A DNA stretch of 64,000 nt from Deltaproteobacteria bacterium (GCA_016933965.1 JAFGTS010000045.1:1-64000); one strand, 5' to 3'. Shown: positions 15,300 through 24,892, numbered from the stretch's first letter. Numbers and translations: made by a program. The notes: generated by a model from the sequence alone, not told the origin.

Positions 15300-16217
15300 T
15301 GAACCGTCACTCCCTCGCGCCGCCCGCCTTTTCAGGGAACACACAAAACACAGCTCCCCCTTGAGGGTCCGGTATCCGCATTCGGGACAGAAACGGGTTT
15401 CATCCGCCCTGCCGCTGCTTCCGGACGAGAGCTGTTCCCGCATTCGATTCAGATAGTTGAAGTAGAAATCGGCCTTGATGCCGATCATTCTTTTTTCGAT
15501 CTCCCCCATGATGTCCTTGTAGACCGGTGAGGTAGCGCCACGTGAGTAGGGGCAGGTTCCCGTAGCGGTATCAATATTCCTGAGCTTCACGTACCATCCC
15601 GTTTCTTCGTCGGTGAGCTTTACCAGCGGTTTGACCTTTCGAAGCAGCCCGGCCTTTGGTTCCAGGACCGGGTATTGCCGTTCGAGATACCCCATCTGCC
15701 AGTGCAGAACGTTCCCCAGGAGCGTGGCTGTTTCGTCGTCGAGATTATGCCCGGTGACCACCACGGTACATTCCAGGTCCCGGGCCAGCCGGTTCAGAAA
15801 ATAGCGTCTCACCGTTCCACAGAGCGCGCAGGCCCTTCTCCGGTGGATCCGCAGGGCATGCTGAAAGGTGAAACCCATGAGCTCTTGAAAGGTGTGAACC
15901 GAAAGGGTGAGATCCCGTGCCGCCGCGAAGGTCCGGACGATCTCCTCCGAGCGCCGCGAGTAGTCTCCGAAACCCATGTCGATATGGACGGCATGAACGG
16001 TATAGCCCTGCTCCGCCAGGATATCCCATGCCGTCATACTGTCCTTGCCGCCCGATACGCCGAGAAGAAGGGTGTCCCTGTGCGTGAACATGCGGTACTC
16101 TTCAATGGTCCGCCAGACCTGACGGAAGACGAAACGCAGAAAATGGCGCTCGCAGAACTTCGAGTTATGACGCGGGGCATTGATGCGGGCCGGTTCACCG
16201 CAGACGGTGCATTTCAT
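15282..16217 (-). CDS. TtuA/Ncs6/TtcA-family PP-loop ATPase (tRNA thiolation)
   Basis: The 311-residue protein has the PP-loop SGGKDS (about 54-59) of N-type ATP pyrophosphatases. An N-terminal zinc finger (CTVCGEPAR...FCERHF) and a C-terminal pair of CxxC motifs (CPECGYR...CFVCS) match TtuA/Ncs6, which thiolate tRNA uridine using an Fe-S cluster. Further cysteines at CALC and CPYSRG correspond to the cluster- or sulfur-relay cysteines. These enzymes adenylate a tRNA base and replace oxygen with sulfur. It converges with tupC and overlaps its 3' end. A role in sulfur transfer for the tungsten/molybdenum cofactor is possible from context only. Confidence 0.82.
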   Translation of the reverse strand: MKCTVCGEPARINAPRHNSKFCERHFLRFVFRQVWRTIEEYRMFTHRDTLLLGVSGGKDSMTAWDILAEQGYTVHAVHIDMGFGDYSRRSEEIVRTFAAARDLTLSVHTFQELMGFTFQHALRIHRRRACALCGTVRRYFLNRLARDLECTVVVTGHNLDDETATLLGNVLHWQMGYLERQYPVLEPKAGLLRKVKPLVKLTDEETGWYVKLRNIDTATGTCPYSRGATSPVYKDIMGEIEKRMIGIKADFYFNYLNRMREQLSSGSSGRADETRFCPECGYRTLKGELCFVCSLKRRAARGSDGSSLPAD

Positions 16218-16451
16218 GGTGGTATCCTTTACGGTAGAATTCTTAAAAAAGGTAACATATTTAATGTGTTATAACAGGAATGCATGATTGGGTCAAACCG
16301 GTTCTTATGCAAGCGGTTATGATGCCCGGAGAGCCCGGCAAGCGGTACTCATGAGTACTAGAATCAGGCTCGTATTATCCATGCGATCAATTAGTGATAC
16401 ATGAAAAGGAAATTATGAGATAATGGCGGCAAAAGAAAGGAGGTGAGACCG

Positions 16452-16556
16452 GTGAGATTCCTCTATAGAAGATATCATACCATCTGCGACATCATGTTCC
16501 TTCTCGGGGTGTGGGGTATCTTCTGCCTCATCTGGTTGTGGAGCTTCAATCCTTAG
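16452..16556 (+). CDS. Small single-span membrane protein, 34 residues
   Basis: A GTG-initiated frame of 34 codons follows an almost perfect Shine-Dalgarno (AAAGGAGGTGA, eight or nine bases upstream). The product starts MRFLYRRYHT, a positively charged head, followed by one hydrophobic segment from about residue 12 to 31 rich in Ile, Leu, Phe, Gly and Trp, and ends SFNP. This pattern fits a small inner-membrane protein with cytoplasmic N-terminus. It is convergent with the RND exporter and overlaps its last 11 bases. No homolog is known to me. The strong ribosome site is the main evidence that it is translated. Confidence 0.55.
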   Translation: MRFLYRRYHTICDIMFLLGVWGIFCLIWLWSFNP

Positions 16557-19296
16557 ACATAGTGCTTCCATCCCCCGGATTTTCCGGGGGAAGTGAGGAC
16601 AGTCCGTCCTGAAGACTCACGTTGTTCGTTCCGTATTCTTCCTCGCCCAATCCGAACCATTTCCCGATATTCAAATATCTGCCCATCCATGTTTCCCGCG
16701 CGGGTTCGCTCAGGTCGACCCTGCTTGCCTTGATCACCGACGGAAGGATGAGCAGGGCGCCGACGGTCGTCGCCGTCATGGTGATCGCCAGCAGAATTCC
16801 CAGCAGCATGATGGGAATGAAGCTGGAGAGCAGAAAGACGAAGAACCCGCAGATAAGCGCCAGTGAAGTGAAGATAATGGCCTTCCCCGTCACGGCCAGA
16901 GTCCGTTCGATCGTTTCGTCCACACCGTATCCCCTCGCCCTGTTATGCCTGAAATTATTGAGAAAATGGATCGTGTCATCAACACCGATGCCGATGGTGA
17001 CGGCGGCGATAACCGATGTGGGCATATCAAGGGCGATACCCAGCCAGCCCATGATGCCGAAGTTGATGAGAACGGCCACCCCCATGGGGATCAGTGCCAG
17101 AAGGCCCGCCGCGAAATGCTGGAAGAGCAGTATGGCGATGATATCGACAACAACCAGGGACAGTATGAGGCTCTGAAGCTGGCCCGTGATGAGGTAGTGG
17201 GACACCTGGACTTCGATGATGGGAAATCCCGAGATAGTATAGGATGCTCCCGGTGGAAGGTTCCGGTCAAGATACCCGCTGATCCTCTTCCCGATCGCGT
17301 CGATCTCAGCGGTGCCGACCGGTTGTCCTTCCTTGCGGCAGAGCCGTGCCAGGAGATCGCAGGTGCGGTAGTCAATATCGACAAAAGGTTCAAATTCATC
17401 AAAACGCCCGTCCGAATCATCGTCATCGCCTGCGTAGATCTCCAGATAATCCTGTATGTCCGTCCTGTTCGTCGGGATTGCGTAGGCTGCGGGGTCGTCG
17501 TTATTCATGGCCATATGCATGGTCTTGATGAAGTCGGAAAAAGAATCCGTCCTGCCGATCTTCAGGTCCCTGTTTTCATCCGTCTCGAGCCAGTTTCTGA
17601 AGGCTTCGAGGGCGTTGAGAAACTCCGGCGATTTGACCCCGTCGACGGAACCGGAATTTATCAGGATATCGAACCCCCAGCCGCCGCCGAACTTTTCACC
17701 GATGGTGTTGATATCTTTCCTGACGGAACTGCCTTTTTTGAAATAGCTGACATAGGCCGTATCGACTTCGAGCTGGAGAAAACCGGCGATGGATATGACC
17801 AGGATAATGACAATGGCCACGACGACCTTCCGGTGATGTCGAATGGCACCCCGGGCCATGAGGGCGATGATGCGGTCCACGATCGTAACGCGGGGTTGTT
17901 TCCGCCGGTTCCAGAGCCCCTGGGGCCGTTCGTGGGGCAGCATGGAGAGGCTGGCGGGAATGAGGGAACTGGCTGTAATAACGGCGAAGAGTGCCCCGAT
18001 CGCCGAAAAAAAGCCCCACTCCCGGACGCATGAGAGCTGGCTGGGAACGAGCGTCATAAAGGCTATGAAGGTCGTGAGTCCCGCCAGAAGGACCGTCAGG
18101 GAAATGTGGGTCATGGATACACGAAGTCCCTCCTCCTTCCCCGCCGCTGTTATCATGTCGAAGTCGGCATAATACTGGTTCAGGATGTGAATGGCGTATG
18201 AACTTCCCACGGCGATCATCAGCGTCGGGAGCGAAGAGGCCATGACGGTGATCTTAAATCCCAGGTGTCCCATGAGGCCCAGGAGCCACAATTCGGCCAG
18301 GCTGAGCGATGCCAGGGGGAGGATGACGCCGCGGACCGTTCGGAAGTTGATGTAGAAAACGGCCATGACCACGAGCATGACCAGGGGAACGAGCACGATG
18401 AAATCGGAGCGGATGTAGTTGACGACCCGGACATAGACGATGGGCATTCCCGTGGATACGATCCTGAGGTCCCGGTGTCCCTCGATTATTTCGATGAGTT
18501 CCCGTGCCACGGGGTCCCGGTCTTCCACATTGATGAACTTGATGATGACACCGAAATCGCTGATCTCTTCCGTGACCGGGTCGCGGCTGTAGAGGGCGTT
18601 CTCAAAGGACGGGTTTCTCTCCAGCCGTTTCCTGAACGAGGTGATGTCTTCGCCGGTCTCCGGCAGTATCCTGTTTCCTTCCTCGTCTTCTTCTATGAGA
18701 TCTACCACCTCCAGGGTGTCTTCAGCGCCCTTGATGTCTTTCATTGTCAGGGGGGAAACGATCTCGTCGATGAATTCTTCCTGTTTCAGGGCCGTGACCC
18801 GCTCGATCTCTGCGCGGAGTTTTTGCAGGTTCTTTGTAGTAAGGATCTTTTTGGTGCCGAAGAGTTTTGTTATTTTTCGTTCCAGGAGCCGGCGGAAGGG
18901 GGGGGCGTCGGTAAAAGCGGCGGAAAGCTCGGCCCCGCTGATATGCACACCCGTTGTGATCTCGGTGAGCCGCTGCAGGCGTTTTTTTTCACTTTGAAAG
19001 GAGAAGTCCTTGAATTCCTCGATGTCCCTTAAAAGCTCGTGAAATTTTCGGATCGTCACGGGGCTCCAGAGGTCGTCGGCAGAGACGGCCATGACTACGA
19101 ACTGGCCGTTATCCCCGTAAGTCTCCTTCAACTTGTTGTAGAAGATATACTTGCTGTCATGCTTGGGCATGATGGTTTCAATGGAATTGTCGATCTTGAG
19201 CTTCAACATGCCCGGCGCGAGGATCACGGTGATGAGAGCGAGGATGATAAAGACAGGTATGGGATGTCGAATTGCGAATCGAATAAAGCGGTTCAT
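16546..19296 (-). CDS. RND-superfamily exporter of the MMPL/HAE3 type
   Basis: This 916-residue protein has two tandem halves, each with one N-terminal span, a large periplasmic domain (about 35-285 and 515-695) and a five-helix membrane block. The internal duplication and absence of the AcrB-type funnel point to the hydrophobe exporter HAE3/MMPL group, which exports lipids, hopanoids or sterols. The second periplasmic domain has an acidic DDDDSDGRFDEFEPF segment that could bind divalent cations. It begins with a short cytoplasmic helix followed by a strong first span. It stands alone on the minus strand, with no membrane-fusion or outer-membrane partner adjacent. The substrate is unknown. 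Confidence 0.86.
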   Translation of the reverse strand: MNRFIRFAIRHPIPVFIILALITVILAPGMLKLKIDNSIETIMPKHDSKYIFYNKLKETYGDNGQFVVMAVSADDLWSPVTIRKFHELLRDIEEFKDFSFQSEKKRLQRLTEITTGVHISGAELSAAFTDAPPFRRLLERKITKLFGTKKILTTKNLQKLRAEIERVTALKQEEFIDEIVSPLTMKDIKGAEDTLEVVDLIEEDEEGNRILPETGEDITSFRKRLERNPSFENALYSRDPVTEEISDFGVIIKFINVEDRDPVARELIEIIEGHRDLRIVSTGMPIVYVRVVNYIRSDFIVLVPLVMLVVMAVFYINFRTVRGVILPLASLSLAELWLLGLMGHLGFKITVMASSLPTLMIAVGSSYAIHILNQYYADFDMITAAGKEEGLRVSMTHISLTVLLAGLTTFIAFMTLVPSQLSCVREWGFFSAIGALFAVITASSLIPASLSMLPHERPQGLWNRRKQPRVTIVDRIIALMARGAIRHHRKVVVAIVIILVISIAGFLQLEVDTAYVSYFKKGSSVRKDINTIGEKFGGGWGFDILINSGSVDGVKSPEFLNALEAFRNWLETDENRDLKIGRTDSFSDFIKTMHMAMNNDDPAAYAIPTNRTDIQDYLEIYAGDDDDSDGRFDEFEPFVDIDYRTCDLLARLCRKEGQPVGTAEIDAIGKRISGYLDRNLPPGASYTISGFPIIEVQVSHYLITGQLQSLILSLVVVDIIAILLFQHFAAGLLALIPMGVAVLINFGIMGWLGIALDMPTSVIAAVTIGIGVDDTIHFLNNFRHNRARGYGVDETIERTLAVTGKAIIFTSLALICGFFVFLLSSFIPIMLLGILLAITMTATTVGALLILPSVIKASRVDLSEPARETWMGRYLNIGKWFGLGEEEYGTNNVSLQDGLSSLPPENPGDGSTMSKD

Positions 19297-19372
19297 CTAT
19301 GGAGAAGACCCCCTCAATGGATCGAGCGTCATTTGACACCAATGGTGCCTATAAGTCAACAGAAGTTATTTT

Positions 19373-20326
19373 CTATTCCTGCTTTGGCGTGCCGGGAAGC
19401 CCATGCCGGCGTGTTCCGGCGGCCTCATTTCCGGGGCAGGGCGTGCCATCTTCCCCGCGCCGCCTGTTGGTCAGGTAGGCGCCCCCGATGACGAGGACCG
19501 CGCCGGCGGTAAGGGACCAGTCGAGCCGTTCCTGCAGGATGAGAGCGGCGAGGATGATGGCGCTGACGGGAACGAAATTAATGAATACGGCGGCCCGGGA
19601 CGCCCCGATCTTCTTGATACCCTGATAATACCAGGAAAAGCCGATGACGGTGCCGAACAACCCCAGGTAGGCGATGCCGAGCCAGTCGGTCGTCGAGTAG
19701 GTCGTGATGTCCCGGATCAATCCTTCAGTGCAGGCCGGAAGGAATAGTGCAACGGCGCCAATGAGGCATGAATAGGTCACCGCCGCCATCGGTGAGATGT
19801 CTCTCATGGCGGCCTTTCCGATGAGAGAGTAAAGCACCCAGCTTGCCACGCACCCGAGGATCAGAAGCTCTCCTGTTCCGAGGCCGCCCTGCAGGATCGT
19901 GAGCGGAGCGCCCCTGGTTATGACTATGACCGCCCCCGAGACACAGAGGAGGATGCCGAGGACGGATGTCGTCCCCAGGCGTTCTCCGAAGAACAGGGCC
20001 GCGAAAAGGGCGATGAAAATGGGATTTGAAGCAATGATAAGAGAGGCCCGGCTTGCCGTGATGATCTGTAAGCCGGAAAAGAAAAAGACATTGTAGGCGA
20101 AGACCCCCGACATTCCCAGCAGGAGAACCGGCAGAACCTGGTGCCGCTTCAGCCGCGGCAGCGATCCCTCGATGTGCCGGGTCGCGATGACAAGAAAAAA
20201 GGAGGCAATGGTGAAACGAAGAAATGCCGCGCTGAAAGGGTTCACGTCCTGCGCCACGATCCGACCCGCAATGAAGGTTCCGCCCCAGAACAGGGCCGTG
20301 AAAAGGAGTTTTACATATACCATCAT
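19373..20326 (-). CDS. EamA/DMT-family transporter
   Basis: The 317-residue protein has ten hydrophobic segments arranged as two five-helix EamA repeats, with PxxxAxxRF near the start of each unit. A 30-residue polar tail follows the last helix. The family exports amino acids, metabolites or nucleotide derivatives. The azlCD pair is directly upstream on the same strand (15-bp gap), so all three may form one exporter operon. Substrate identity cannot be inferred. Confidence 0.86.
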   Translation of the reverse strand: MMVYVKLLFTALFWGGTFIAGRIVAQDVNPFSAAFLRFTIASFFLVIATRHIEGSLPRLKRHQVLPVLLLGMSGVFAYNVFFFSGLQIITASRASLIIASNPIFIALFAALFFGERLGTTSVLGILLCVSGAVIVITRGAPLTILQGGLGTGELLILGCVASWVLYSLIGKAAMRDISPMAAVTYSCLIGAVALFLPACTEGLIRDITTYSTTDWLGIAYLGLFGTVIGFSWYYQGIKKIGASRAAVFINFVPVSAIILAALILQERLDWSLTAGAVLVIGGAYLTNRRRGEDGTPCPGNEAAGTRRHGLPGTPKQE

Positions 20327-20341
20327 GACCGTTGCAGTTCC

Positions 20342-20665
20342 CTACAGGAATTGACCGGCAAGCCAGTAGAGAAACATCCCCGCGAGGACCGTCCCCGCCA
20401 GTGAGCGTGTTTTCAATGCCACCAGAAACGTCGGAATAGCGACGAGCAGCTCCGGTGTCGTCACGTCAAGGTGCCGGGGAACTCCGGTCGTCAGGAGCAG
20501 GGGCAGGATCAGGGCGCTCAGAATGGCGGCCGGGATGTATTCGAGCCATTCCGTGAACCACCGTGGAAGTGCCCGGCGGGAGAGAAAAAGGAGAGGAACC
20601 AACCGGGGCACATAGGTAACGACCCCCATGCCGAGGACCACAAGGATGTAATCGCGCTCGATCAT
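20342..20665 (-). CDS. azlD: AzlD-like branched-chain amino acid transport subunit
   Basis: This 107-residue hydrophobic protein has about four membrane segments and the AzlD pattern (VVTYVPRLVPLLFLSRR near the N-terminus). It pairs with AzlC to export branched-chain amino acids or analogues. Its start overlaps the azlC stop by four bases, so the two are translationally coupled. Confidence 0.87.
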   Translation of the reverse strand: MIERDYILVVLGMGVVTYVPRLVPLLFLSRRALPRWFTEWLEYIPAAILSALILPLLLTTGVPRHLDVTTPELLVAIPTFLVALKTRSLAGTVLAGMFLYWLAGQFL

Positions 20666-21375
20666 GACCCCACCTCTTTTTCCCTGAACAGTGAAGTTCC
20701 TTTGAGGATAACACCCAGCGAGGCGGCCGCGATCGAGGCGATTACGATGTAGGCATTCCCCTCGAACAGGAGGGAAAGTATGACGGCGCAGACCCCTGCT
20801 GCAAGAGCGACGATTACGTATATGAGCCCTCTGATCTGCAAGATGAGAAGGCAGATGAACATGGCGATCAGGGCGTAATCGATTCCGAAGGCTCCGGACG
20901 GAATGAAGTGGCCCGTGTAGCCGCCCAGGACCGTGAAGAGGACCCAGGTCAGGTTCGACGTATGGTTCAGGACCAGGGCCCGCCGCCAGTCCCAGCCGCC
21001 GTCCCTGAATCTGGCGATGTTCAGAGCGAAACTCTCATCGGTGATACCGTAGGAGAAAAGGGAAAGCCAACCGGGCCCGATATTCCTGAGATGAATGGCG
21101 AGGGAGGAACTCATGAGCACATGGCGCAGATTGACGGTAAAAGTGGTTGCCACGATGGGAAGAATACCGGCCCCCGCGCCGAGCATGGAAACGGCGATGA
21201 ACTGGGCGCTTCCCGCATATACCAGGAGTGACATCAAAGCGATCTCCAGGCAGTTCAACCCCGCCTTCTGGGCGATTATCCCGAAGGCGAGGCCGATGGC
21301 CAGGTATCCGAGGCAGATCGGCCAGGCGCCGAGAACGCCGTCGCGGATCGCTCTCTTCCAGGTATCATTCATCAT
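20662..21375 (-). CDS. azlC: AzlC-family branched-chain amino acid permease
   Basis: The 237-residue membrane protein has the AzlC signature near its N-terminus (LGYLAIGLAFGIIAQKAGL) and AGSAQFIAVSML, followed by about six further hydrophobic segments. It forms an exporter with AzlD. The start is uncertain: the frame is open to 21438, but conserved sequence begins near the double ATG at 21375/21372. The divergent region toward the alcohol dehydrogenase contains a copy of the dispersed repeat. Confidence 0.87.
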   Translation of the reverse strand: MMNDTWKRAIRDGVLGAWPICLGYLAIGLAFGIIAQKAGLNCLEIALMSLLVYAGSAQFIAVSMLGAGAGILPIVATTFTVNLRHVLMSSSLAIHLRNIGPGWLSLFSYGITDESFALNIARFRDGGWDWRRALVLNHTSNLTWVLFTVLGGYTGHFIPSGAFGIDYALIAMFICLLILQIRGLIYVIVALAAGVCAVILSLLFEGNAYIVIASIAAASLGVILKGTSLFREKEVGS

Positions 21376-21477
21376 CGTCACCGGATTGAAAATCCTCGCC
21401 GTACACGGTATGGCTGCCGCGTATGGGCCGTGTTCCACATTTCAGAAGTGAAGGGTTTTCCCCGGACTTCTCTCTCG

Positions 21478-21560
21478 CTCTCTCGCTTTGCCCCTTTGCT
21501 ACCGGCGTTTCAGGTATCAAAAACGTTTCGAACCGGCAAAAAGCGGATTCGGGCGAAAGG
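21478..21560. repeat. Dispersed intergenic repeat, copy 1 (partial)
   Basis: TATCAAAAACGTTTCG followed by CCGGCAAAAA (21515-21542) closely matches the right arm of the palindromic element at 42.5 kb. The preceding TTGCCCCTTTGC corresponds, on the opposite strand, to sequence near 25026. It lies in the azlC/alcohol-dehydrogenase divergent region and is less complete than the other copies. Confidence 0.6.
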
Positions 21561-21713
21561 CCCTTGACACGTAAATGCATCGGACATACTACACTGCCGG
21601 GGCTATGTCAAAGCCGCTTTTTGTGTTGCCGAATTGACAGACCCGGTGAGGTCATGTATAGGCAAATGGAACGGGCTGTGCCCGGCGAGAACAGGTGTGC
21701 AGGGGGTCAGGTC

Positions 21714-22877
21714 ATGCAGAATTTCGTCTTTGAAAATCCGACAAAGATCATTTTCGGCAGGGGGCAGATCAGAAAGGTCGGTCCCGAGACGGCCCGGTAT
21801 GGGAAGAAGGTGTTGCTTGTCTACGGGGGAGGCAGTATCAAGACAAACGGCATCTATGACCAGGTGCTGGACTCACTGAACGGAGCGGGGATCTCCGTTG
21901 TTGAATTTTCAGGTGTCAGGTCAAATCCGGTATTGTCCCATACCCGTGAAGGGATCGCTCTCGCCCGTGAGGAGAACGTTGACGCGGTGGTTGCCGTGGG
22001 CGGCGGGAGCGTGATCGACGAGGCGAAAACGATCGCGGCGGGAACGAAAGCCGATCATGACGTATGGGATTTCTTTATCGGCGCCCGGGTCATCAAGGCA
22101 GCCCTTCCCGTCCTGACGGTCCTCACCCTCTCGGCGAGCGCCTCGGAAATGAATCCGGCGGCCGTCATAACGAACGAAGAAGGCGCCCATAAATTCAGCA
22201 TCAATTCACCGTTCATCAGGCCGAAGGCCTCCATCCTTGATCCATCGGCCCTTTTCACAGTAAGTCCCGCCTACACCGCTTACAGCGCCGTCGATATCAT
22301 CACCCACATGCTCGAGGGATATTTCAACAACGAGGAACCGGACAGCATCCTTCAGGACCGGCTGGTGGAGGGCATCATGAAAACCCTCATGGAAAGCACC
22401 GAAGCGGTCCTCCGGGATCCCGAGGATTACAACGGACGGGCGAAAATGATGTGGTCCGCGACGATCGGGTTCAATGGGCTGACCGTTGCCGGCATGGGAC
22501 GGGTCATGCTGCCGGCCCACATGATAGAGCATTCCCTGAGTGCCCTCTATGATATCGCGCACGGCGCCGGTCTTTCCATAGTTCTCCCGGCATGGATGAG
22601 CCACACTGTTCAGGCAGGGCCTGCCAAATTCGCCCGCCTGGCCCGTGAGGTTTTCGGGGTCACCCAGCCGGATGATGCGACGGCGGGCAGGGCGGGGATC
22701 GATCATTTGAAGAATTGGTTCGCTTCCATCGGCAGTCCCGTATCGCTGGCGGAGGCGAACATCCCGGCGACGGACATCGGGAACATAGCCGCCAACGCGG
22801 AAGAGCTCGCACGGGTATGGCGGCTGAACGATTATACACGGGAGGTGATCGCCGATATCCTTGACATCTGCAGGTAA
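21714..22877 (+). CDS. Iron-type alcohol dehydrogenase, YqhD/butanol dehydrogenase group
   Basis: The 387-residue protein is a group III (iron-activated) alcohol dehydrogenase. It contains the nucleotide loop GGGSVIDEAK (about 96-105), THMLEGYF and PAHMIEHSLSALYDIAHGAGL, whose Asp/His residues bind the metal. The closest subtype from memory is NADPH-dependent YqhD/BdhA, which reduces short aldehydes to alcohols. The start at 21714 has AGGGGGTC upstream and begins the conserved MQNFVFENPTKIIFG; frames back to 21423 run into the opposite promoter region. The mobA gene follows after 13 bp. Confidence 0.9.
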   Translation: MQNFVFENPTKIIFGRGQIRKVGPETARYGKKVLLVYGGGSIKTNGIYDQVLDSLNGAGISVVEFSGVRSNPVLSHTREGIALAREENVDAVVAVGGGSVIDEAKTIAAGTKADHDVWDFFIGARVIKAALPVLTVLTLSASASEMNPAAVITNEEGAHKFSINSPFIRPKASILDPSALFTVSPAYTAYSAVDIITHMLEGYFNNEEPDSILQDRLVEGIMKTLMESTEAVLRDPEDYNGRAKMMWSATIGFNGLTVAGMGRVMLPAHMIEHSLSALYDIAHGAGLSIVLPAWMSHTVQAGPAKFARLAREVFGVTQPDDATAGRAGIDHLKNWFASIGSPVSLAEANIPATDIGNIAANAEELARVWRLNDYTREVIADILDICR

Positions 22878-22890
22878 CAGGAACGGGGAC

Positions 22891-23481
22891 ATGCCGGTTG
22901 CAATGACTGCAATTATTCTGACAGGCGGCAAAAATGTTCGAATGGGGTCGAACAAGGCCTTTCTGAAGATCGGTGAAGAACGACTTATCGACCGAACCAT
23001 TGGAATACTCAGGGATGTTTTCACGGAGATCATACTGGTCACCAACACCCCCCTGGAGTATCTCGACCTGGGCGTCGCGGTCGTGACGGACGTGATAAAG
23101 GGGAAATCCGCCCTGGGGGGTATCTATACCGGTCTCCTGCATGCCTCCTGTGAGTATGTATTCGTCACGGCCTGTGATATGCCCTTCATACGGAGGGATT
23201 TCATCATGCACATGGTGCGGCAGGCCGACGGCTCGGCCGACGTGATCGTTCCCCGTGTTCCTGAAGGATTTCAACCCCTCCATGCCATCTATTCGCGGCG
23301 GTGCCTGCCCCGGATAAAGCGGCTCATTGACCAGGACCGCCTGAAGATCACCGGATTTTACGAACAATCCCGAATGACCGTTATTCCCGGGCACGTCATC
23401 GATTCCTTCGAGGGCGGGCCGCGGATGTTTTTCAATGTGAACACGCCGGAGGACCTGTCGGCAATACCCTTACCCGATTGA
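22891..23481 (+). CDS. mobA: Molybdenum cofactor guanylyltransferase
   Basis: This 196-residue protein starts with the nucleotidyltransferase motif LTGGKNVRMGSNKAFL; Gly-Gly and Arg-Met-Gly bind GTP. CDMPF in the middle carries the Mg-binding Asp, and the segment VPRVPEGFQPLHAIYSR is typical of MobA. It attaches GMP to molybdopterin to form the bis-MGD cofactor of DMSO-reductase-family enzymes such as formate dehydrogenase. The first motif has TGG instead of the usual AGG. The start at 22891 follows GGAACGGGG; an ATG at 22903 is also possible. It fits with the tungstate uptake system nearby. Confidence 0.88.
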   Translation: MPVAMTAIILTGGKNVRMGSNKAFLKIGEERLIDRTIGILRDVFTEIILVTNTPLEYLDLGVAVVTDVIKGKSALGGIYTGLLHASCEYVFVTACDMPFIRRDFIMHMVRQADGSADVIVPRVPEGFQPLHAIYSRRCLPRIKRLIDQDRLKITGFYEQSRMTVIPGHVIDSFEGGPRMFFNVNTPEDLSAIPLPD

Positions 23482-23584
23482 TTTTAGTTGACAAACACAG
23501 CTGTATCGGATAGTGGTTTCCAGAATTTACTATAATGGTGAATTATCGGTGTCTTTTGCATTTTGACATGAAAAGGAGGGATTC

Positions 23585-24892
23585 ATGGCGGAACAGAAAG
23601 TAATGAATCGATGGTATGTGGTCATCGGAGCGATCCTGATCCAGCTCTGTCTCGGAGCCATTTATGCGTGGTCCGTGTTCACCCCGAAGCTGACACTCCA
23701 GGGAGGGATGTATAATTTCAGCGCCAGCCAGGCGGCCTGGGTGTTTTCCGTGGGTCTCCTTGTCTTTGCCGTGGTGATGATCATATCAGGACGGATCATC
23801 GGGCAGATGGGGCCGAGAAAGCTCGCGACCCTCGGTGGTATCGTCCTTGGTGTAGGATACATGCTCGGCGGGCTCTTCGGCAGCACTTTCCCGGCCCAGT
23901 TGATCTTTATCGGCATTATCGGCGGTGCCGGCATCGGCCTTGCCTACGTGGTACCCATTGCCGTGGGTGTCAAGTGGTTCCCCGACAAGAAGGGTATGGT
24001 CACCGGCCTGGCAGTCGCTGGTTTCGGTTTCGGCGCCACCATCTGGGTCAAATCGGCCGGCTCCTGGTTCGATCTTCTGAACAGGCTCGATTTCTTCGGC
24101 CTGGGGGGAGTACAGAGCGTTTTTTTCCTCTACGGCATCATTTTCCTCATCGCCGTTGTTCTTGGCAGCATCGTCATGGTCGATCCACCGGCGGGATATT
24201 GTCCTGAGGGCTGGACCCCGCCCGTGAACAATGCGGGCGCGAAAGGAGCTTCCGCGTCGGGTCTCGTCGATTTTGTTCCCGGAGAAATGCTGAAAACCCC
24301 CCAGTTTTACATGACCTGGGTAACCTTTCTCTTTTCGGCGATAGCAGGCCTGATGGTCATATACTGCATCAAGCTTTTCGGTATTGACAAGCTCTCAGCC
24401 GGCGGCATTGAGACGGCGACCGCATCAGCCATCGCCGGCACGGCAATGGCATGGTACGCCATATTCAATGGTCTCGGCCGGATCGTCTGGGGGACCGTTT
24501 CCGATAAGATCGGTCGAAAAATGGCCATATTCCTCATGTGCCTTTTCCAGGGGATCATTATGCTGCTCTTTTACAAGATGGGCGGTGCCGGTGTGACCCT
24601 CATCATCGGGGCCTGCATCATCGGGTTCAACTTCGGCGGCAACTTCGCCCTTTTCCCGGCGGTCACCGCGGACTACTTCGGCAATAAGAACGTGGGGCTG
24701 AATTACGGATATGTCTTCGTTTCCTATGGTATCGCCGGCGTGATCGGTCCTCAGGTCGCGGGGTTCTTCAAGGACGCCGCCAAGGGCGGCAGTGATCCTT
24801 CCATCTGGATCACCCCCTTTATCATAGCCGGTGTCGCCTGCCTGCTGGGTGCGGTCATCACTCTGGTTTCACGGCCGCCGAAAAAGGCCTGA
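23585..24892 (+). CDS. MFS transporter of the OFA (oxalate/formate antiporter) family
   Basis: The 435-residue protein has twelve predicted membrane segments. OFA features include an N-terminal RWYVVIGAILIQLCLGAIYAWSVF and SQAAWVFSVGL, with the sugar-porter-like loop between helices 2 and 3 (SGRIIGQMGPRK). Family members exchange oxalate, formate or other small carboxylates. In this genome formate or a short organic acid is the natural guess. An AAAAGGAGGG ribosome site precedes the start. The gene stands alone with a strong terminator after it. Confidence 0.88.
   Translation: MAEQKVMNRWYVVIGAILIQLCLGAIYAWSVFTPKLTLQGGMYNFSASQAAWVFSVGLLVFAVVMIISGRIIGQMGPRKLATLGGIVLGVGYMLGGLFGSTFPAQLIFIGIIGGAGIGLAYVVPIAVGVKWFPDKKGMVTGLAVAGFGFGATIWVKSAGSWFDLLNRLDFFGLGGVQSVFFLYGIIFLIAVVLGSIVMVDPPAGYCPEGWTPPVNNAGAKGASASGLVDFVPGEMLKTPQFYMTWVTFLFSAIAGLMVIYCIKLFGIDKLSAGGIETATASAIAGTAMAWYAIFNGLGRIVWGTVSDKIGRKMAIFLMCLFQGIIMLLFYKMGGAGVTLIIGACIIGFNFGGNFALFPAVTADYFGNKNVGLNYGYVFVSYGIAGVIGPQVAGFFKDAAKGGSDPSIWITPFIIAGVACLLGAVITLVSRPPKKA

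Noticed and set aside
16945-18033. 362-codon plus-strand frame inside the RND exporter
   Set aside because: Antisense shadow of a clearly identified transporter, with no ribosome site.
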